From positions 1 to 64,000 of the forward strand of contig JAGTXK010000118.1 in NCBI GenBank assembly GCA_019096195.1: 64,000 bases of DNA. The letters are read 5' to 3'. This document shows, piece by piece, positions 33,148-44,599 of the stretch; positions within the stretch are counted from its first letter, which is position 1; the number at the start of each line of letters is the position of its first letter. The position numbers were made by a program, and so were the translations under genes. The notes under the pieces were generated by a model, which was not told the DNA's origin, did not search any database, and saw only the letters and a list, made by a program, of their open reading frames with translations. Source of the stretch: Boletus sp. NGJ. Its lineage: Eukaryota > Basidiomycota > Agaricomycetes > Boletales > Boletaceae.

Positions 33148-35133
33148 TCAAGATTCTGGTGGCGGCAGAGACACTTGATCCCTAATACTGTCAGGTCTTC
33201 CCTGGCGCCTCCGTGCGAATCGCAAATAACGAGAAAATCGGTTTTGTGTTTGGGTTGTACCTGCTTGGCTATGACGGTTAGCAGATGCCTCGCTTTCCGG
33301 CTCTCCGGATATGATCGTCTCCAGCGCATGGAAATCTGATGGGTATTTCTCATCAGCCTCCTATTCCCGAGTCGTCCGAATTACGCCTTACCTTGTCGGC
33401 ATATTGGACAGGATCCCGAAAGTTCGAGTAACCAGGGGTCCACGCAAGACTGGTGAAATCGGTGCTTTCCTTCGCACGGTAGCACCCGTAGGTCATCTCC
33501 TTCTTCAAAGTCAACAATACAAATTGGACATGTCTCCCGTCCAATGCACTCCGGCATCCCTGTATCTGTTACATGCGGGGATGCAGGTACGCGTGATGCT
33601 CCTTGGTCCGCGGTGTTTATTTGAGGTGGCAAATCAACTTGTTCTGTTCCTTCAGATCCCCGATTATCTTCCCGTGCCTTTTGACCGGCCGTAGAAGTAA
33701 ACGTCCCCTCCCGAGGATCATGGTGTTCGTCATGTTCTGCCGTAACACTTAATTGTGCCAGCTGCACGGAGTCGGGCAGAGGTACAGGGGCGCTAGACTC
33801 AGTGTCTGCAGGCTGTGATTCGATGTCTTTGGGACGGGGAAGGCCATTCCCCCGATCATTCCCAGAGGATCTGAACTTGACGATCGGGAATGTGTCCAGG
33901 ATTGCTCTTCCAAGACCCCCAGCCCGGCTTTGTCCACCGCCTAGTGTGGGATCTGCGGAACGAGGGCCATATCTCTCCGGATACCTAATAGCTCTGATGG
34001 CCTTTTCATCCGTGAATGATATGCATCATTGCCGTTTCAATGTGACTCACCCCTGATATAATCACAGCAGAAAATAAAGCAGATACGCAGCCAGTGATAG
34101 CATATAAAACAATCCTGTGAAGGAGTCAGAAGGGCCTAGCTACTCGAGTATGTCCCTCACATGGCAACCCCCGTGTTTTGAGAACTAGTACTATTCGTGC
34201 TCGTCGACGTTCCCGTTGCATTTGCATCGCTCTGCAACACAGGGCCGCTCGCATTATAAGCTGGCAGAGTGGCGAAAAGGAAACCAGGAGCAGCCGGATA
34301 GTGGAGCGCGAACGTGTCGTTGATCATTCCTGCAGCGTCATTCAGCATCGTGGCATTGAAGTATCCGTAATATGTCTCGCTGGATGGTCCGAACTGGCCA
34401 AATTCGTATTCAATGTGCCTGAGAGAATCCAAAAGTCGAATGAAAGTTGAATGAAGGATGGAGTTAAAACAAACCACGAATGATTCAGTGTCTGGGTAGT
34501 AAAAACGTCCAGAACTGGACTCTGATAAGCTGTATTGATTACACAGGTTTCCGAGTAGAGAGAGTAGAGAACCTAGCTCAGAGGATCAGGAAGCCAACAG
34601 ATACCACAGAAGATGTCGGACTCACAGCTGATTTTGCACCACGATCTTTTGCCATGGTGAAAATATCAGCTTCATGAGATGAATTCGTCGAGTTGGCATC
34701 ACAAGACACAAAAGCAATCCATGGCGTGGTCGCTGTAGCGATTCACACTCAATAGCAATAATATGGGGAACGCTCACACGCACTGGTTTCGTTACCGGCG
34801 TTATCCTCAGTGAAGTGGACGAACATGCCCTTTGGCGACGTTGGTAAGGCAAGAACGAAACTGCATTGGACACACACCTGGGCAGGGCCATTACCGGCTT
34901 CGGGACCAACTAACTGTTGTGTAACATACTCCCAATCAGACCTTGTGGACCGAAGCCGCGTCAGAGATCGGCCGGCAAGAGCACCTAAATACCTACCCAT
35001 TCGTGTACCATTGTAAATGAAGCCTAGATGTGTTGGCTGCTTCAATCCGAGTCGTAGTATTCAAAGGCTGGGCAGGTATATACCCGAGCACCTGTGAAAC
35101 ATAGAGGAATAGGGCGAGAGTTTGGAAGATCAT
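33148..35133 (-). CDS. Transmembrane RING-H2 E3 ubiquitin ligase
   Basis: Membrane-bound ubiquitin ligase of the signal peptide - lumenal (PA-like) domain - membrane segment - RING-H2 type. The ATG at 35133-35131 starts the signal peptide (MIFQTLALFLYVSQVLG). Lumenal exons contain WEYVTQQLVGPEAGNGPAQ, GMFVHFTEDNAGNETS, PWIAFVSCDANSTN and many N-glycosylation sequons, including a run near 34190 (NATGTSTSTNSTSS). A membrane segment (IVLYAITGCVSALFIFCC) is encoded near 34080. The cytosolic part has the RING-H2: CPICIVDFEEGDDLRVLPC, HRFHQSC and CPICRQ, all eight ligands visible. An intron after CRQ leads to DFHALETIISGEPESEA and a basic tail ending SLPPPES with TGA at 33150-33148. The layout resembles RNF13/TUL1-like secretory-pathway ligases; the exact orthologue is unknown. 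Confidence 0.82.
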
Positions 35134-35268
35134 GGGTGGTGGTGACTGTGGCCAGCCTGCAGTGCTTGAAGCATGCTGCTGATTGATGACGCACTGCCTC
35201 TGCGAAACCCGATTCTCAAAAATATTGTACATTCAACTTGGTTTACATAGAAATGCGCAAACAACCTT

Positions 35269-37216
35269 TTAGCCTTCTCGAACGACCTCCCTGACAGAGG
35301 CAGCAAATATCTCACATCCCTTCTCAAGGTCTGCCTGCGAGATGTTCAGTGGCGGGATGAACCTGACCACTTCATATATCGACGTCGTCAGGATCAGCAG
35401 GCCCTTGTCCATGCACCGTCTCGCCACGCGCGATGCGAGACCCTTGGGTGCCGACGCATTTAGGACAGGATCTCCCGATGGATGTGACGGAGACGCGAAC
35501 TCGACCGCAACCATCAACCCGATTCCCCGAACATCCACAATAGTCGATCTGACCGCAGGGTCATTGCGGAGACCGTTCAACGATGCCAACAGTTCCTGTG
35601 ATCTGAAAGAGAGAGACGTCAGCGGAATGCACACACGCAGAGGAAGACATGTACCGTGAGTTAACATTATCCAAGACCTTCTCTTCTGCAAAGGCCTCGG
35701 CCACGGCCACAGCAGCCGCGCAGGAGACTGGGTTACCAGCATATGTGCCCCCCTGTGAAACGGGATGAGCCGTGAGCCAGGTTAGCGAGAGGCAATGTCA
35801 CCATTGAACCAGGCTTCAGTTGGTCGGTGAGATCCTTCCGGCTAACTACAGCACTCAACGGAAAGCCATTTGCTAGACCCTTTGTCCCAGTAGGTCAACA
35901 ACATCAAGCTTTCGATACCCTCAAGAATCTCACCTTGGCCATCGTCATGATGTCTGGACGAACGCCACTGTATTCAATATTGAAAAGTTTACCCGTCCTC
36001 CCAAAACCACTCTGGACTTCATCGATTATGAGTAGGATACCATGCTTGTCGCAAATCCTCCGAACACCTTGCAAAAAGGTAGGCGGGGCAGGAACATAGC
36101 CTCCTTCACCCAATACTGGCTCGATCAGAACAGCGGCAGTATCTTTCGGTGCAGATTGCTGCTTCAAGACCAATTCCAGCTGGTAGAGAGATAGTCTGAC
36201 AAGTTCTTCTTCGCTGGTGTTTGGCGGGAGTCCAACTTGATGCCAGTAAGGAAACGGTGCGCTAAACACGCCCGGCTGGAGATTCAAAATGAGAATGGCG
36301 TGCAGGTTTGCGACTGGACAAAGCAACCCACCATCAAGGGAAAGAAGCCTTCGCTGTACACAGTCTTGCTTTTCGTAACAGCCATGGCGCCGTAAGTACG
36401 ACCGTGGTATCCACCTATAGTGACGCAAAGTGAGTGATACGCGAACCTGGTAAAGGGCCAGGTTGCGCTGAGTCCATACCCTGCATGCTGATGATGTTTT
36501 GTCGTCCCGTAATGGAGCGTGCCATCTTCAGGGTCGCTTCAATGGCTTCCGAACCCGAGTTCCAAAAGTAGAATGAGTCCAGTGAGGGGTCAGGCATGAC
36601 TGGAAGAAGCTTCTCGATGAGGCGAAGGTACGGGAGGTGGAAAGCAATGCTACACTGAAAAAGTATCAGAAATACATGGAGAGGTAGTGAGACAAGGAAG
36701 CTACTTGGCCGTGAACGAGGCTTGTACACTGATCCGCGGCGGCTTTGCTGACCTTCGGGTGACAGTGACCTCAATGCAATGATAGTGTTGGCCTGGCCTC
36801 TCGGAACAAGGCAAAAACCGCACACTTACCAAGGTTAGTTACGCCGATTCCGCAGCTGAAATCGAGAATACGCCGACCGTCCTCGAAACTGAGATATGAA
36901 CCCTCTCCTTTGCTCATGACGGCCTCGGTCAATCGACCAATACCCGCAGTGACATGGCGTTGACCAAATCCGACTAGACTGTCAGAAGAGGTTGCCATGC
37001 CTCTCGCATTTTGTCTGAGTAGAACGGATTGAGCGCCGCTGAGCCCCCGTGATCTAAAAGTGAATGGGGTGAATGGGGTAGAGTTTCCAAACAGCACCGA
37101 ACATACGCTCCGTGAGCAGATTTGCTAGTAGCTAGATACAGGTGCTTGCAGGAGAGCGTCCGTCTGACGAGCATCATGTAGCGAAGTGATGGGTGGAGAA
37201 GACAAAACCGGATCAT
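35269..37216 (-). CDS. 4-aminobutyrate aminotransferase (class III PLP)
   Basis: GABA transaminase-like enzyme that moves the amino group of 4-aminobutyrate to 2-oxoglutarate. The preferred start is the ATG at 37216-37214; [19 protein letters not shown] within it looks like a mitochondrial presequence. Intron 37054-37106 (53 nt) joins it to the body; a shorter form from the ATG at 36998 is possible. Domains in order: [89 protein letters not shown] and the PLP-lysine block [13 protein letters not shown]. The small domain ends [13 protein letters not shown] and VVREG with TAA at 35271-35269. Class III transaminases overlap in specificity, so ornithine or other amine donors remain possible. Confidence 0.88.
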
Positions 37217-37316
37217 ATTTGAGTCATGACAAGCGTGTATTTATAACCGTGGAGTAGTCCAGCCAAATGCTTGTCCTTACTCCTTGCCTCCTACACATTC
37301 GGGCGTTCTGGCAAAG

Positions 37317-38974
37317 TCAGAGTAACTTGCCGATGGGATCCAATCCATCAAAGCCGTTCTGACTTCTGTCGTATACCATGTTGCCGCGCAAAAACGTCTG
37401 CTGCACAACCCCTCGGAGTACGAGTCCTTCATATGCAGAGAGCTTGTTTTTGAAGTGGAACTGTTCTTTCGACACCTGGGGTTGTCTTGTTAGACGAAGG
37501 CGGTCAAGCAAACAGAAAATCAATCCTCCCCTTAAACTCGGCTTCCGCATCCCAGATCACAAAGTCTCCGTCAAGACCCACGGCCAACGAACCTTTGACT
37601 GCATCAAGTCCTGCGTGCTCCGCTGTCCGTTTGCTCATCCAGTGAACGATCTGGCCGAGTGTCGCTCCTCTCTCGGGCTTCCTACCTTCTGTCCACAGTA
37701 AACTCAAGCCAAGACCGAGGCTGTTGATTCCTCCCCATGCTGTCATGATATCTCCCTCTTCGACTTTCTTCAGTTCTATAACGCAGGGGCTGTGATCCGA
37801 TACCACGCAGTCGATGTCTCCGTCCAACAAAGCCTTCCAGAGTTGGTCGCGATTGGATTCGTTGCGAACCGGAGGACAGCACTTGAACTCGGGGTGTCCG
37901 TCCGGAATCTCGTTCGCAGAAAGGCATAGATAGTGAAAACAGGTTTCCACGGTCAGTTTCAAACCTTTTCCCCTTGCAGCCCGGATGGCGCCAAGGGCAG
38001 GAGATGCAGAAAGGTGTACAATGTGACACCGGAGGGACGGGTATGTTTCTTGAAGATGTGTGATCAATGTGACGGCGTTTACTTCCAGATCCTCAGGTCG
38101 TGAGGCCAAAAAGGTTTCATAAAGCGTTGGATCGGCGGAGGGGTGCGGACCAGGGGGACCGGAGGAATTCTCTAGTTCCGCATGAAACAGCAGGACAGTC
38201 GGCTCATGCTGGATTATTCAGTCAGACCGCAGCAGTGATGCTTGACTGGACTCCCTAACTTCTATCTCCTTCATGTGATCCCGCAGGTCGTGTTCGGAAA
38301 CATACGGGAATTCCTACATGCATGTTAGTGAGCGTTGCGTCTTCCAAGACAGTGCGTGTACCTCTACTCCGCTTTCTATCATAAAGCATTTGAAACCTTT
38401 AACTCCACAAGTGATAAGAGGTTTGAGGTCTTTCTAATCCACACTCACTCCGTAAGAAAAGCAGACCTGGGACTGGAATAGGAGGTTACCTGGTTCCCCG
38501 GAATGGCACCTCCCCAGAACGCGACGTCGCTCCAACACTGACCTCGCGCGGACTTGCGCTTGACCTCTAGGTTTTCCACTGTCGTTGTCGGCGGTATGGA
38601 ATTCAAAGGCATGTCCACCACAGTCGTGACGCCCCCCGACACTGCAGCCCTTGTACCCGTCCAAAACCCTTCCCAGTCCGTACGACCAGGCTCATTCAGG
38701 TGTACATGTGTACTGGAGAGATCAGCTGCAGTCTGTAGTCCTAGCAATTGTACATAGCGACTTACTCTACGAGCCCGGGAAGTACGTGCTTTTCGCCGAC
38801 ATCGAGTACCTGGGCGTTGGGGTGATGTTTCCCCGCATTCTCAGCGAGGTAGTGCAAGTCGATGGACACGATTTTCCCCGACGACCGATCGATTGTGATA
38901 GTGGCGGGCTGCGGGTCGCCAGACGGCAAGAGCACGTTCTTACTAGTGACTTTCAAGTATCGGGGCGTGGACAT
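37317..38974 (-). CDS. DAL1: Allantoinase
   Basis: Zinc amidohydrolase that opens the ring of allantoin to allantoate in purine catabolism. The ATG at 38974-38972 starts [31 protein letters not shown] leads across an intron to [19 protein letters not shown], with the metal-binding HxH and the Arg/Asn that separate allantoinase from dihydroorotase. Further blocks are [58 protein letters not shown] and VVSDHSPC (catalytic Asp). The final exon holds [17 protein letters not shown] and ends DPIGKLL at 37317. All metal ligands are visible. About 100 nt separate it from the GABA transaminase start, same strand, which suggests a shared nitrogen-scavenging neighbourhood but not co-transcription. Confidence 0.93.
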
Positions 38975-38984
38975 TGCGATTGCG

Positions 38985-39016
38985 AGATAAGACTAGAACT
39001 TGAAGTATGTTATCAG
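38985..39016. promoter_or_regulatory. GATA-type sites upstream of allantoinase
   Basis: AGATAAG at 38985-38991 and TTATCAG at 39010-39016 (CTGATAA on the other strand) are matches to the GATA-factor core that controls allantoin genes in yeasts. The first lies only 11 nt before the ATG, so it may be in the 5' untranslated region. Confidence 0.35.
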
Positions 39017-39054
39017 TCATAGATAGTGGGCCACGTGCCAAGGGTCAGTTTCAG

Positions 39055-39085
<31 letters not shown>

Positions 39086-39090
39086 GACGG
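39055..39090. repeat. CGACAA microsatellite in a divergent promoter
   Basis: Four CGACAA units followed by CGACGACGACGG. It sits between the allantoinase start and the TBC gene start (39120), a divergent space of about 145 nt that also holds a CACGTG palindrome at 39032-39037. Confidence 0.8.
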
Positions 39091-39119
39091 ACGTTGGCTA
39101 CTGCAGCTTGTACTCATAA

Positions 39120-41505
39120 ATGACTAGGACTGGCGGCGCAGAGAAATCTGCGCTCATCGCGACGACACCACTCGACTCTGCTTCTCCACTAGACTCGCTG
39201 CTCTCCCCCAAAGGCCCTACCCCGACCTCTTTGTTTCCGTCAGACTCGGTCGCAGAGTCGGAATATAACGATGTCACCTTCGAGGACGATTCGCGCTTTT
39301 CAACCGTACCACTCACCGAGCGCGCCAGTATCGCGTCGGACGTCGGCCACGCAGCAGCCAAACTAGAACGACGAACGACCATTTCGTCGGCGCCTTCAAA
39401 GACAATAAGGTCCCTCCGACAATTCGCACACAAGAGATCAGCGTCAAGTGTCACTGCAGACGAAATATCCGGTGGAAATATCCTCGCACGGCTGGGGGTT
39501 CAAAAAGAGCACGAAGAACATGACCTCGATGTGCTTCGAGCTGCTGGTGATGGTCAACAGAAACTGCATGAAGAGTTCCTTCGCCTCCACAACGAACGAC
39601 GGGCGGAGGCTCCCCACGACGAAGAAGTTTCCATTGATTGGGGTCAGTCTAGGCTTTATTAGCTACGCAGACTGCACTAATCGTGACATCGCTTCACCAA
39701 GATTTCTGGGGCGTTGTCATTTCCGGTGTGTAGAGTTGATCTACCAGCAAGTTGAGCACTGACGTGTCCGTAGACTATCAAACATATGCCGCTGCCAACT
39801 CTGAAAAACTCGCCAGAGCAATTGAGAAAGGGGTGCCCGATACGCTGCGGGGAATGATGTGGCAGTTAATGTACACGTAACATTGGATTCCCTTGTTCCC
39901 CTGTTAATAACAATTTGCGACAGGGCAGCTTCTAAGGATATTGAACTTGAGAACACCTACCTGAGACTCCTGAAAGAGCCCAGTAAACATGAAAAAGCGA
40001 TCACCAGAGACCTCGGGAGGTTAGATTTATTACTCGGGGATGTATACCTTTCTGAAGCACAACCGGTAGAACGTTCCCCCATCACGAGTTCTTCACAGAT
40101 GGTCAAAGCATCGGACAGGAGAACTTATTTAATGTACTGAAGGCGTATTCTCTGCAAGTTCCCCCCCTTGACTGGTATGAGATATACCTACAACCTTATG
40201 TTTAGGTATGATCCCCAAGTCGGTTACTGTCAAGGATTATCGTTTGTTGTTGCAGTACTCCTGTTAAACGTGAGTCCTCCTAGCGTGTCTCGCGCAAACA
40301 GTCCCGACGACGATTGCTATTAGATGCCAGATGAACAAGCATTTTGCCTCTTGGTTCGCCTAATGCATACATATGATCTCCGGGGACATTTTCTCCCTGA
40401 AATGCCAAAGCTGCAGTTGCGGCTCGTAAGCTCCACCACTTCATTTCCACATCGTGCTCAGTTAACCATTACCAGTTTCAGGTATTGTTGGACATGCTTG
40501 AAATATCATCGTTCTGACTTCATGCAGTTTGATAGATTGATCGAGGAACTCTTGCCTGTATTACACCTACATTTTCTGCGGCAAGGCATCAAGTCAAGCA
40601 TGTTCTGTTCGCAATGGTTCCTTACATTGTTCAGTTACAGGTGATTCGGTACTTGAACACACATCTGTTACAGCCTACTTGACCAGGCCCTAGATTCCCA
40701 CTAGACATTGTGTTCCGAATATACGATAATTGCCTCGCGAACGGCATCGAAGCCATCTTCGCATTCAGTATCGTGTTATTGCAGAAAAATGAAGATGTGC
40801 TGCTCACACTCAAATTCGATGAGATCTTGTCATTCCTAAAGACAAGAGTGTTCGAGCAATACAAGGTGAGTAAACTGGCTCTCAATTTTAGTCGGGGGTG
40901 GAGTGTTTTATCGAATTCACGATAGATCGAATCTTCAGATGAAGACGAAGATGAAGGGGGCGAAGAAAGTGGTCCTCCAGCCAGCTATAACGTCGACGAG
41001 TTCGTGCAAGACGCTGTTTCCTTGAGGATCACACCATTCATGTTGGATGCCTATGCGCACGAGTACGCTGATCTGGTGAGAGCGCGGGAGGCACATGCCG
41101 TTGAGATGGACACGCTCCGGAATAGTAACAGAGTGCTTACTTCGAAAGTGTGAGCTTCTATGTCCTTGTGACGACTGACTACTCGACTGCCCAATGTCCT
41201 GTTTAGCAAAGAGCTTGACTTGTGCCTTGCTCAATTGAATACTGAACATGTGGACGTGTTGGTGAGTGACCTTGCCTGTTCTGCTTTTCGTATCTCACTA
41301 GACCAACCGAGTAGAACCAACTCGTAATGGCTCGACTCCGTAATGAGGAAATGGAAGAAGAGCTCGTTCGCTACAAACTACTGTCAGTCCTGTCTGCTAG
41401 GGCGTTGCGGGCGCGGAGGCTTATTCAGCTTTATTTGCTAGTTATGCAGAAGCAATGCATCGGAATGAGGATGCCATGTTGTCCAATCGTCTCTCCAAAA
41501 CATAA
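39120..41505 (+). CDS. TBC-domain Rab GTPase-activating protein (Gyp5/Evi5-like)
   Basis: TBC-domain GAP that speeds GTP hydrolysis by Rab GTPases in membrane traffic. The ATG at 39120 starts a Ser/Thr-rich disordered N-terminus. The TBC domain begins GVPDTLRGMMWQLM; the arginine finger block ITRDLGRTFPHHEFF is formed across an intron, and the glutamine finger is in VGYCQGLSFVVAVL. Later blocks are PDEQAFCLLVRLMH, SSMFCSQWFLTLFSY and FPLDIVFRIYDNCLANG. An acidic linker (ESSDEDEDEGGEESG) and a C-terminal coiled coil (AREAHAVEMDTLRNSNRVL, QLVMARLRNEEMEEELVRY) end with AMLSNRLSKT and TAA at 41503-41505. Both catalytic fingers are present. TBC plus C-terminal coiled coil is the layout of yeast Gyp5 and animal EVI5; the Rab target is not visible from sequence. 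Confidence 0.9.
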
Positions 41506-41661
41506 ATGGACCGCAGTTCCCACTTTGCATCGTCATTATTTACCCTCACTACACATACATACCATCGGAGCTGATATCAATCTCGATGAGATGCTAACTA
41601 CACATGCCCCTTTAGTCAATCTTTGTAGACCCTTGTGCCAGCTGAATCTGGATACGATTAT

Positions 41662-42444
41662 TCAATACCGCAAATAACTTCCACCGTGCGTCGCACTGAC
41701 CTCTTCCTTGCGAATGGTTCGCAACTCCCCAGGAGCCGTGGCTTTGCCCATGGCGGCGCTGACCGCAACTTGGACAGCACGAGAGATAGCTGATTGTTCA
41801 GAAACCCAATATTTGACTTCATCGGGAATGATTTCAATGACCGCCACTCGGGGGTCCCCCTCGTCACCCTTGTGCACGCCGTCTCCAAGATTGCCGATGT
41901 AACCAGATACACTAGCCAGCAACAGTCAGTTACAGGGCAAAACGACGTCGCGTGGCTCAGGAAGCTTACAAGCTGGACCAGTGCTTATGAATGAGCTCCT
42001 TGTCTTGAGTCACTCGAGCTCTGCCAGAGTAGGATGCCCAATCGGTCGATGAAGGGTCAAGGAACGAAACGTTGACGTGAGAGTCATTCTCGATCTCCTC
42101 AAACTTGGAAGAAACATTATTTGCGAGGAAAACGAGATTCAACTGAAAATCGCTGGACACTATGTGGGTGAACGTGAATTTGGATGAGAGGGCAAGGATG
42201 AGTGAATCGCACCGTGGGCAGGGGTCATTGCACGCGAATGAAGATTACCGTTGGGATCACGAGTGACTAGCATCCCAATCTTGGCAGCTTTGACCACTGC
42301 CTGTAGGTCTAAGGGGACAAGTGGTGAACAACAGGACTCGCACTATACGGTGAACTTGGAACCTGCGATCCTCTGGAGGAGCGGGACATCGTTGCTTTCC
42401 GCGATGCGAGAATACGGGTCGAGGCGGGCTCGTTCTGCCGCCAT
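41662..42444 (-). CDS. Bli-3-like FMN-binding split-barrel protein
   Basis: Pyridoxamine-5'-phosphate-oxidase-like split barrel of the Neurospora BLI-3/general stress protein 26 family, probably flavin-binding, cytosolic. The ATG at 42444-42442 starts MAAERARLDPYSRIAESNDV. The next exons hold AVVKAAKIGMLVTRDPNG, DFQLNLVFLANNVSSKFEEI, HVNVSFLDPSSTDWASYSGR (the conserved W-A-S-Y-S-G barrel strand) and ARVTQDKELIHKHWS. The last exon reads VAVIEIIPDEVKYWVS, then a helix AISRAVQVAVSAAMGKAT, ending at TAG 41664-41662. In Neurospora the family founder is blue-light inducible; whether that holds here is not visible. Convergent with the TBC gene, about 155 nt between stops. Confidence 0.82.
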
Positions 42445-42590
42445 GAGGGAAGATGGAAAGTTGCAGCGGTGCTTGGATGAACTCGACTCATATATATACT
42501 CACTCGATGGTGTGACGTCATGTGCGTCATAGACTTTTCCTGTGTCGTACAATACAGGCGATCCGCGATACAATCAGTACATGGTCAAGG

Positions 42591-43950
42591 TCACGAAGAG
42601 CGTGTATCCGTGCCCCGAGTGTGAACCTCGTCCGCTTCCCAGGTACCAGGTATCAATACGAACGGGAGCAACCACGTAGCAGTCAGAACAACGCCATAAC
42701 CTGCGGTTCGTTTAGCAACAACTCGCCCTCTGCCAAGCAAGTGACCATACCTTTATCAAAACTCCTAATTGCGGACCAACTCCATGCGATAAATCCACCC
42801 ATATAACCCACATAAGGGACCAGATAGCGAAGAATAGCTACACCAGGGCGCATCTGTGGTGGGAGCAGCGAGACCGGCAGATGGTCCATGAGCCACTGAA
42901 GCGCGGTCGTGATTAATGCGGCACGCTTTGCCGCTTCTAGTTGTCTGTTGTTAAGAACATCTAGAACAGGAGGAGGGAGGTAACTGGCATACACGTCGCG
43001 TCAGCTACGTCGCAAGCACGCCGTGACACTTACATTCGGAATCCCCACCACATTGTCTGGATGGAAAGCTTCGTAAGTGAAGGCAACCAGACACGGTACT
43101 CCTTCACAAGTGGTCGGTCCGCTGTAGGCTCAGTGGTGGGCAGCACCTGCGCCGTGCCAATGGCCCCGGAGACAAACTCTGGTTTAGTCTCCGTTCCTCG
43201 AACACCAGACGACTCTCCTCCACCACCCATCAGCACTTGATCAATGGACTCCGAAGGCAGCGGAACAAAACGTGGCTGGGGGCTGCGTCCACCACTACCC
43301 ATCAGGATTTCACCAATGGATTCCAAAGGCAGTGGAACGAAACGTGAGCGGCGGCTGCGTCCACCGCTCCGCGTCAGGGCTTCATCGATGGACTCCAAAG
43401 GCAACGGAATAAAACGTTGCCGTGGACTGCGTCCACCACTACTCAGCAGATCTTCGTCAAAGGACTCCGAGGGCAACGGTGTGAAGTGTGGCTGGGGGGT
43501 GCGTATCTCCTCTCCATCTCCATTTATAGACACGATTTCCGAGCATGCAATCTCAACTTCTGAACTGTCGTCTGGCTCCAATGGGCCATACATCATGACT
43601 GAGTTGTTGTCATCAATGCAATCCAAGATATCGTCTTGTGAAGGCTCCGGGACAATTGCATTCTCAGGTTGCTTGGCATATGGCAGTCGCAGATGATCCA
43701 AGGCAGACCAGAACGATTGCCAACCGTTTTCGAAAGGACCGTTATGAAAATTTGGCAGCGTTAAAAAGGGGAGAAGGTGTACGGGGGGAGGGGTGTCATC
43801 AGCTTCGGTCGGTGGAGGAGCAGGCGGAGTGGGTCGAGAAGATCCTGAACTAATAGTAGACGCGAAGGAAGGGATGGCAGAGAGCATGTCCTGTACTCTG
43901 TTCGCAAACGTGTCGGGGGACGTCAGGCTCGGGAGATTGCCCAGGGTCAT
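42591..43950 (-). CDS. Unknown protein with 24-residue repeats and hydrophobic C-terminus
   Basis: Protein of unknown function. The ATG at 43950-43948 gives MTLGNLPSLTSPDTFANRV. The middle holds four 24-residue repeats (RFVPLPLESIDEALxxSGGR type). An intron after WWGFRM leads to YLPPPVLDVLNNRQLEAAKR, a hydrophobic helix (LITTALQWLMDHLPVSLL), then RPGVAILRYLVPYVGYMG and FIAWSWSAIRSFDKG; another intron joins GYGVVLTATWLLPFVLIPGTWE, with TGA at 42593-42591. The C-terminal hydrophobic module suggests a membrane-associated protein. A further in-frame stretch upstream (from an ATG at 44308) could form 5' exons through an atypical GTTCAA splice site, so the true start may lie near 44308. I recall similar C-terminal modules only in unnamed fungal proteins. 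Confidence 0.6.
43238..43505 (-). repeat. Tandem repeat, period 72 nt, about four copies
   Basis: Copies begin near 43244, 43316, 43388 and 43460 (TGGACTCCGAAGGCAG-like on the plus strand). Each encodes 24 residues of the RFVPLPLESI..SGGRS type on the minus strand. Copies differ at several bases, so the array is not recent. The opposite strand is also open through all copies, a by-product of the multiple-of-three period. Confidence 0.85.
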
Positions 43951-44599
43951 CAGCTACCACCGAACCGACATTTTCATCATCCATCCGGGTGTCCATGGGC
44001 GGCGTTTGAACTGCGTAGAGGGTCTGCGATGACCGTTCGGCGGGATCAACACTGTTATCCGTTGTAACCTCGACTTGAGCTGGGGTGCTGCCTCGATGTG
44101 TGAGCTTTGTGAAGCGCCCAATTGCAGAGGCTTTCTGTTTAAACATCCACCTGACCGGTGTAACGCCAGTCTGTTCTCCCCCTGCCACTGGAGTGACCTG
44201 CTGGGTCGGCTGCGTCTTGCTCATCGACCGAAGAAGACGTGGGACAAGGTCTACGGTGGAAGGTGACGGAAATCGGGAACTTGTTGCCACAGATTCGTTA
44301 TCTCTCATCCCCAAGTGCGAGTAGGTACTAGATGGAGATGATATCTGGTCTCGCTGGACGCTTGAGCTCACCTGAGCCGGCCTACCACTGTACTATGGTC
44401 AGGCCAGGAGAACGCATGTTGTGGCTGTGTTACTACCAAGGTTGCTCCAGCCCTCAGCCTCAACTCCCAACTCAAAGATTATAGCGGGAAGGGCAAACGA
44501 AAGCGGAGTCCTCAGTCTAACCATCTTTCCACTCCAGAGTTATTTGATGCATCCATTATGGCAAATTAAGCAGGTGGTTACCTTCCAGGGTTGACGATT
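43951..44599. other. Possible 5' exon region of the repeat protein
   Basis: Minus-strand open frame from an ATG at 44308 (MRDNESVATSSRFPSPS) to beyond 43950 may belong to the repeat protein, but the link in frame needs a non-standard donor. From 44310 to 44600 no gene is recognised. Confidence 0.35.

Noticed and set aside
39055-39090. CRISPR-like or centromeric repeat
   Set aside because: It is a short microsatellite of 6-nt units without spacers, in a nuclear fungal promoter.
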